Of a DNA stretch of 5,736 nt, positions 4,595 through 5,736 are shown one piece after another; position 1 is the first letter of the stretch; each line of letters begins with the position of its first letter. The notes below the pieces were generated by a model. It worked only from the letters and a program-made list of their open reading frames with translations, was not told the DNA's origin and ran no database searches. Both the position numbers and the translations under genes were made by a program. The stretch is taken from NCBI GenBank assembly GCA_042091225.1, contig JBELHW010000083.1, positions 1-5,736 of the forward strand, read 5' to 3'. This DNA is from JABAYQ01 sp042091225 (GTDB lineage Bacteria; Bacteroidota; Bacteroidia; Flavobacteriales; UBA7312).

Positions 4595-5736
4595 ATGATA
4601 AAAATTGCTCCTTTTAAAGCCATTCGACCAACAAGAGACAAAGCATCTCTTGTCGCATCAAGGTCGTACCTTACTTATTCTCGAAAAACTTTAAAGGAAA
4701 AATTAGATAACAATCCTTATACATTCTTACATATAATTAATCCTGATTTTTCCGATAAGATTAAAGTAAATAATGAAGATTTAAAATACCAATTAATAAA
4801 AAATAAATTTTCTTCCTTTTTAAATCAAGGAATACTACAGAAAGATAATCAAAAGTGCTTTTATTTATACCAGCAACAAAAAAAGAATCTTTCCTACACA
4901 GGTATAATTGCGGGTGCGAGCATTGAAGCTTACTTATCTGGTCAAATTAAAATTCATGAACATACAATTTCTAAAAGAGAAAAAATGTTTTGTGATTACT
5001 TAGGTTCAACTAATTTTAATGCAGAACCAGTATTGTTAACTTATAAAAATAATGAGGTTATAAATAATCACATATCAAATCATTGCAAACAAAGACCAGA
5101 ATATGAATTTACTACAACTAATAAAGTAACACATAAACTTTGGCTCATCAGCAAATCTGAAGATATTGAATCAATCTCTAACGAATTTGAAAAAGTTGAG
5201 AGCTTTTATATTGCTGACGGACATCATAGAATGTCATCATCAGCCTTGCTACATAAGAAAAACAAAACTAAATCTAGTGGATATTGCATGAGTTTTTTAG
5301 TGTCAGGCAATCAAATTTCTGTTCAAAATTTTAATAGATTAGTAAGCGATTTAAATGGATTAAGTAATGATGAATTTTTAAAAAAATTAGAAAAGAGCTT
5401 TATTGTTGCTAAAAAACTTAAATATCACAATCCTACTCTAAAAGACGAAATAAGTATTTATTTAGATAAAAGTTGGTATTCTTTAATTTATAAGCAAAAA
5501 AAGAATGAAGTTTTAAATATTGTAGAACAACTTGATCCATCAATTTTAACAGAAAATATTTTATCACCAATACTTGGAATTACGGATTTAAAAACAGACA
5601 AAAGAATAGACTTTATAGATGGAACAAAACTAAATTTTGCAGTTAATGAGGTTAATAGTAAAAGATTTAAAGTTTTATTTGTTTTGAAACCAATAAGCAT
5701 TGAAACAATTAAAAATGTATCTGATAATAACTTATG
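4595..5736 (+). CDS. DUF1015 family protein (3' end outside window)
   Basis: An open frame of 380 codons from ATG 4595 runs off the right edge. Family landmarks in order: 'I-A-P-F-K-A-I-R-P' (4-12), 'F-Y-L-Y-Q-Q' (89-94), 'G-I-I-A-G-A-S-I-E-A-Y' (103-113) with 'I-K-I-H-E-H-T' (118-124), 'P-V-L-L-T-Y' (145-150), 'H-K-L-W-L-I' (180-185), 'Y-I-A-D-G-H-H-R' (205-212), 'F-N-R-L-V-S-D-L' (246-253), 'L-D-P-S-I-L-T-E-N-I-L' (313-323) and 'G-I-T-D-L-K-T-D-K-R-I' (328-338). The last visible residues V-S-D-N-N-L sit just before the family's expected M-P-P-K-S-T motif, so perhaps 25-40 residues are missing. No signal peptide or membrane segment; a cytosolic protein is inferred. The biochemical function of the family is not established as far as I know. 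It lies 11 bp after serA and is probably in the same operon, pointing to a role connected with serine or phosphoserine. The leader is AT-only up to the ATG, with no Shine-Dalgarno. Confidence 0.9.
   Translation, partial: MIKIAPFKAIRPTRDKASLVASRSYLTYSRKTLKEKLDNNPYTFLHIINPDFSDKIKVNNEDLKYQLIKNKFSSFLNQGILQKDNQKCFYLYQQQKKNLSYTGIIAGASIEAYLSGQIKIHEHTISKREKMFCDYLGSTNFNAEPVLLTYKNNEVINNHISNHCKQRPEYEFTTTNKVTHKLWLISKSEDIESISNEFEKVESFYIADGHHRMSSSALLHKKNKTKSSGYCMSFLVSGNQISVQNFNRLVSDLNGLSNDEFLKKLEKSFIVAKKLKYHNPTLKDEISIYLDKSWYSLIYKQKKNEVLNIVEQLDPSILTENILSPILGITDLKTDKRIDFIDGTKLNFAVNEVNSKRFKVLFVLKPISIETIKNVSDNNL

Noticed and set aside
5488..5700. Minus-strand open frame of 70 codons inside the DUF1015 gene
   Set aside because: Opposite conserved DUF1015 blocks; Leu/Ser/Phe-rich translation typical of an AT-rich shadow frame.
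5721..5736. Apparent frame shift at the right edge, because an out-of-frame ATG could be the M of the DUF1015 M-P-P-K-S motif
   Set aside because: In the existing frame the next codon is TGN after V-S-D-N-N-L, which leaves the usual four residues between the Asp and the expected Met, so the frame is most likely intact.

Overview
The window is AT-rich, protein-dense bacterial DNA that looks like a Bacteroidota chromosome, most probably a low-GC (marine-type) Flavobacteriia member. The reasons are the gene set and order, TAnnTTTG-like -7 boxes, A/T-rich leaders without Shine-Dalgarno sequences, and Bacteroidota-style protein sequences (acyl-CoA reductase, long dicluster ferredoxin, ACT-less SerA). 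The organism cannot be named from the sequence. I see no mobile element, tRNA, rRNA or CRISPR array, and no gene-free stretch longer than about 55 bases.

Layout. (1) Positions 1-233 (+) are the C-terminal tail of a protein that looks like a right-handed beta-helix secreted protein. (2) Positions 230-1240 (-) encode a LuxC-family acyl-CoA reductase that converges on it, with the two stop codons overlapping in a TTAA palindrome. (3) A 54-bp divergent promoter region (1241-1294) separates the reductase from a rightward run of five genes: a dicluster 4Fe-4S ferredoxin (1295-1642), an uncharacterised exported protein (1643-2545), serC (2559-3629), a serA-type phosphoglycerate dehydrogenase (3630-4583) and a DUF1015 protein (4595 to beyond the window end). 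Gaps in this run are 0, 13, 0 and 11 bp, so it can be transcribed as one operon. However, a good intrinsic-terminator hairpin lies at 1668-1702, inside the start of the exported-protein gene, and probably reduces transcription beyond the ferredoxin.

Function. SerA and SerC carry out the first two steps of L-serine synthesis: 3-phosphoglycerate to 3-phosphohydroxypyruvate, then to phosphoserine. SerC also serves vitamin B6 synthesis in organisms with the DXP-independent-of-ribose-5-phosphate route. The phosphatase SerB is absent here; a DUF1015 protein of unknown function occupies the next place. Its IADGHHR motif recalls the ParB/sulfiredoxin-like free-serine kinases, so a role in the serine/phosphoserine step is a reasonable but unproven hypothesis. 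The reductase and ferredoxin form a divergent redox pair whose physiological link to serine synthesis is unknown.

The items most worth following up are the DUF1015-serC-serA linkage, the terminator buried in a signal-peptide coding region, and the unassigned exported protein.
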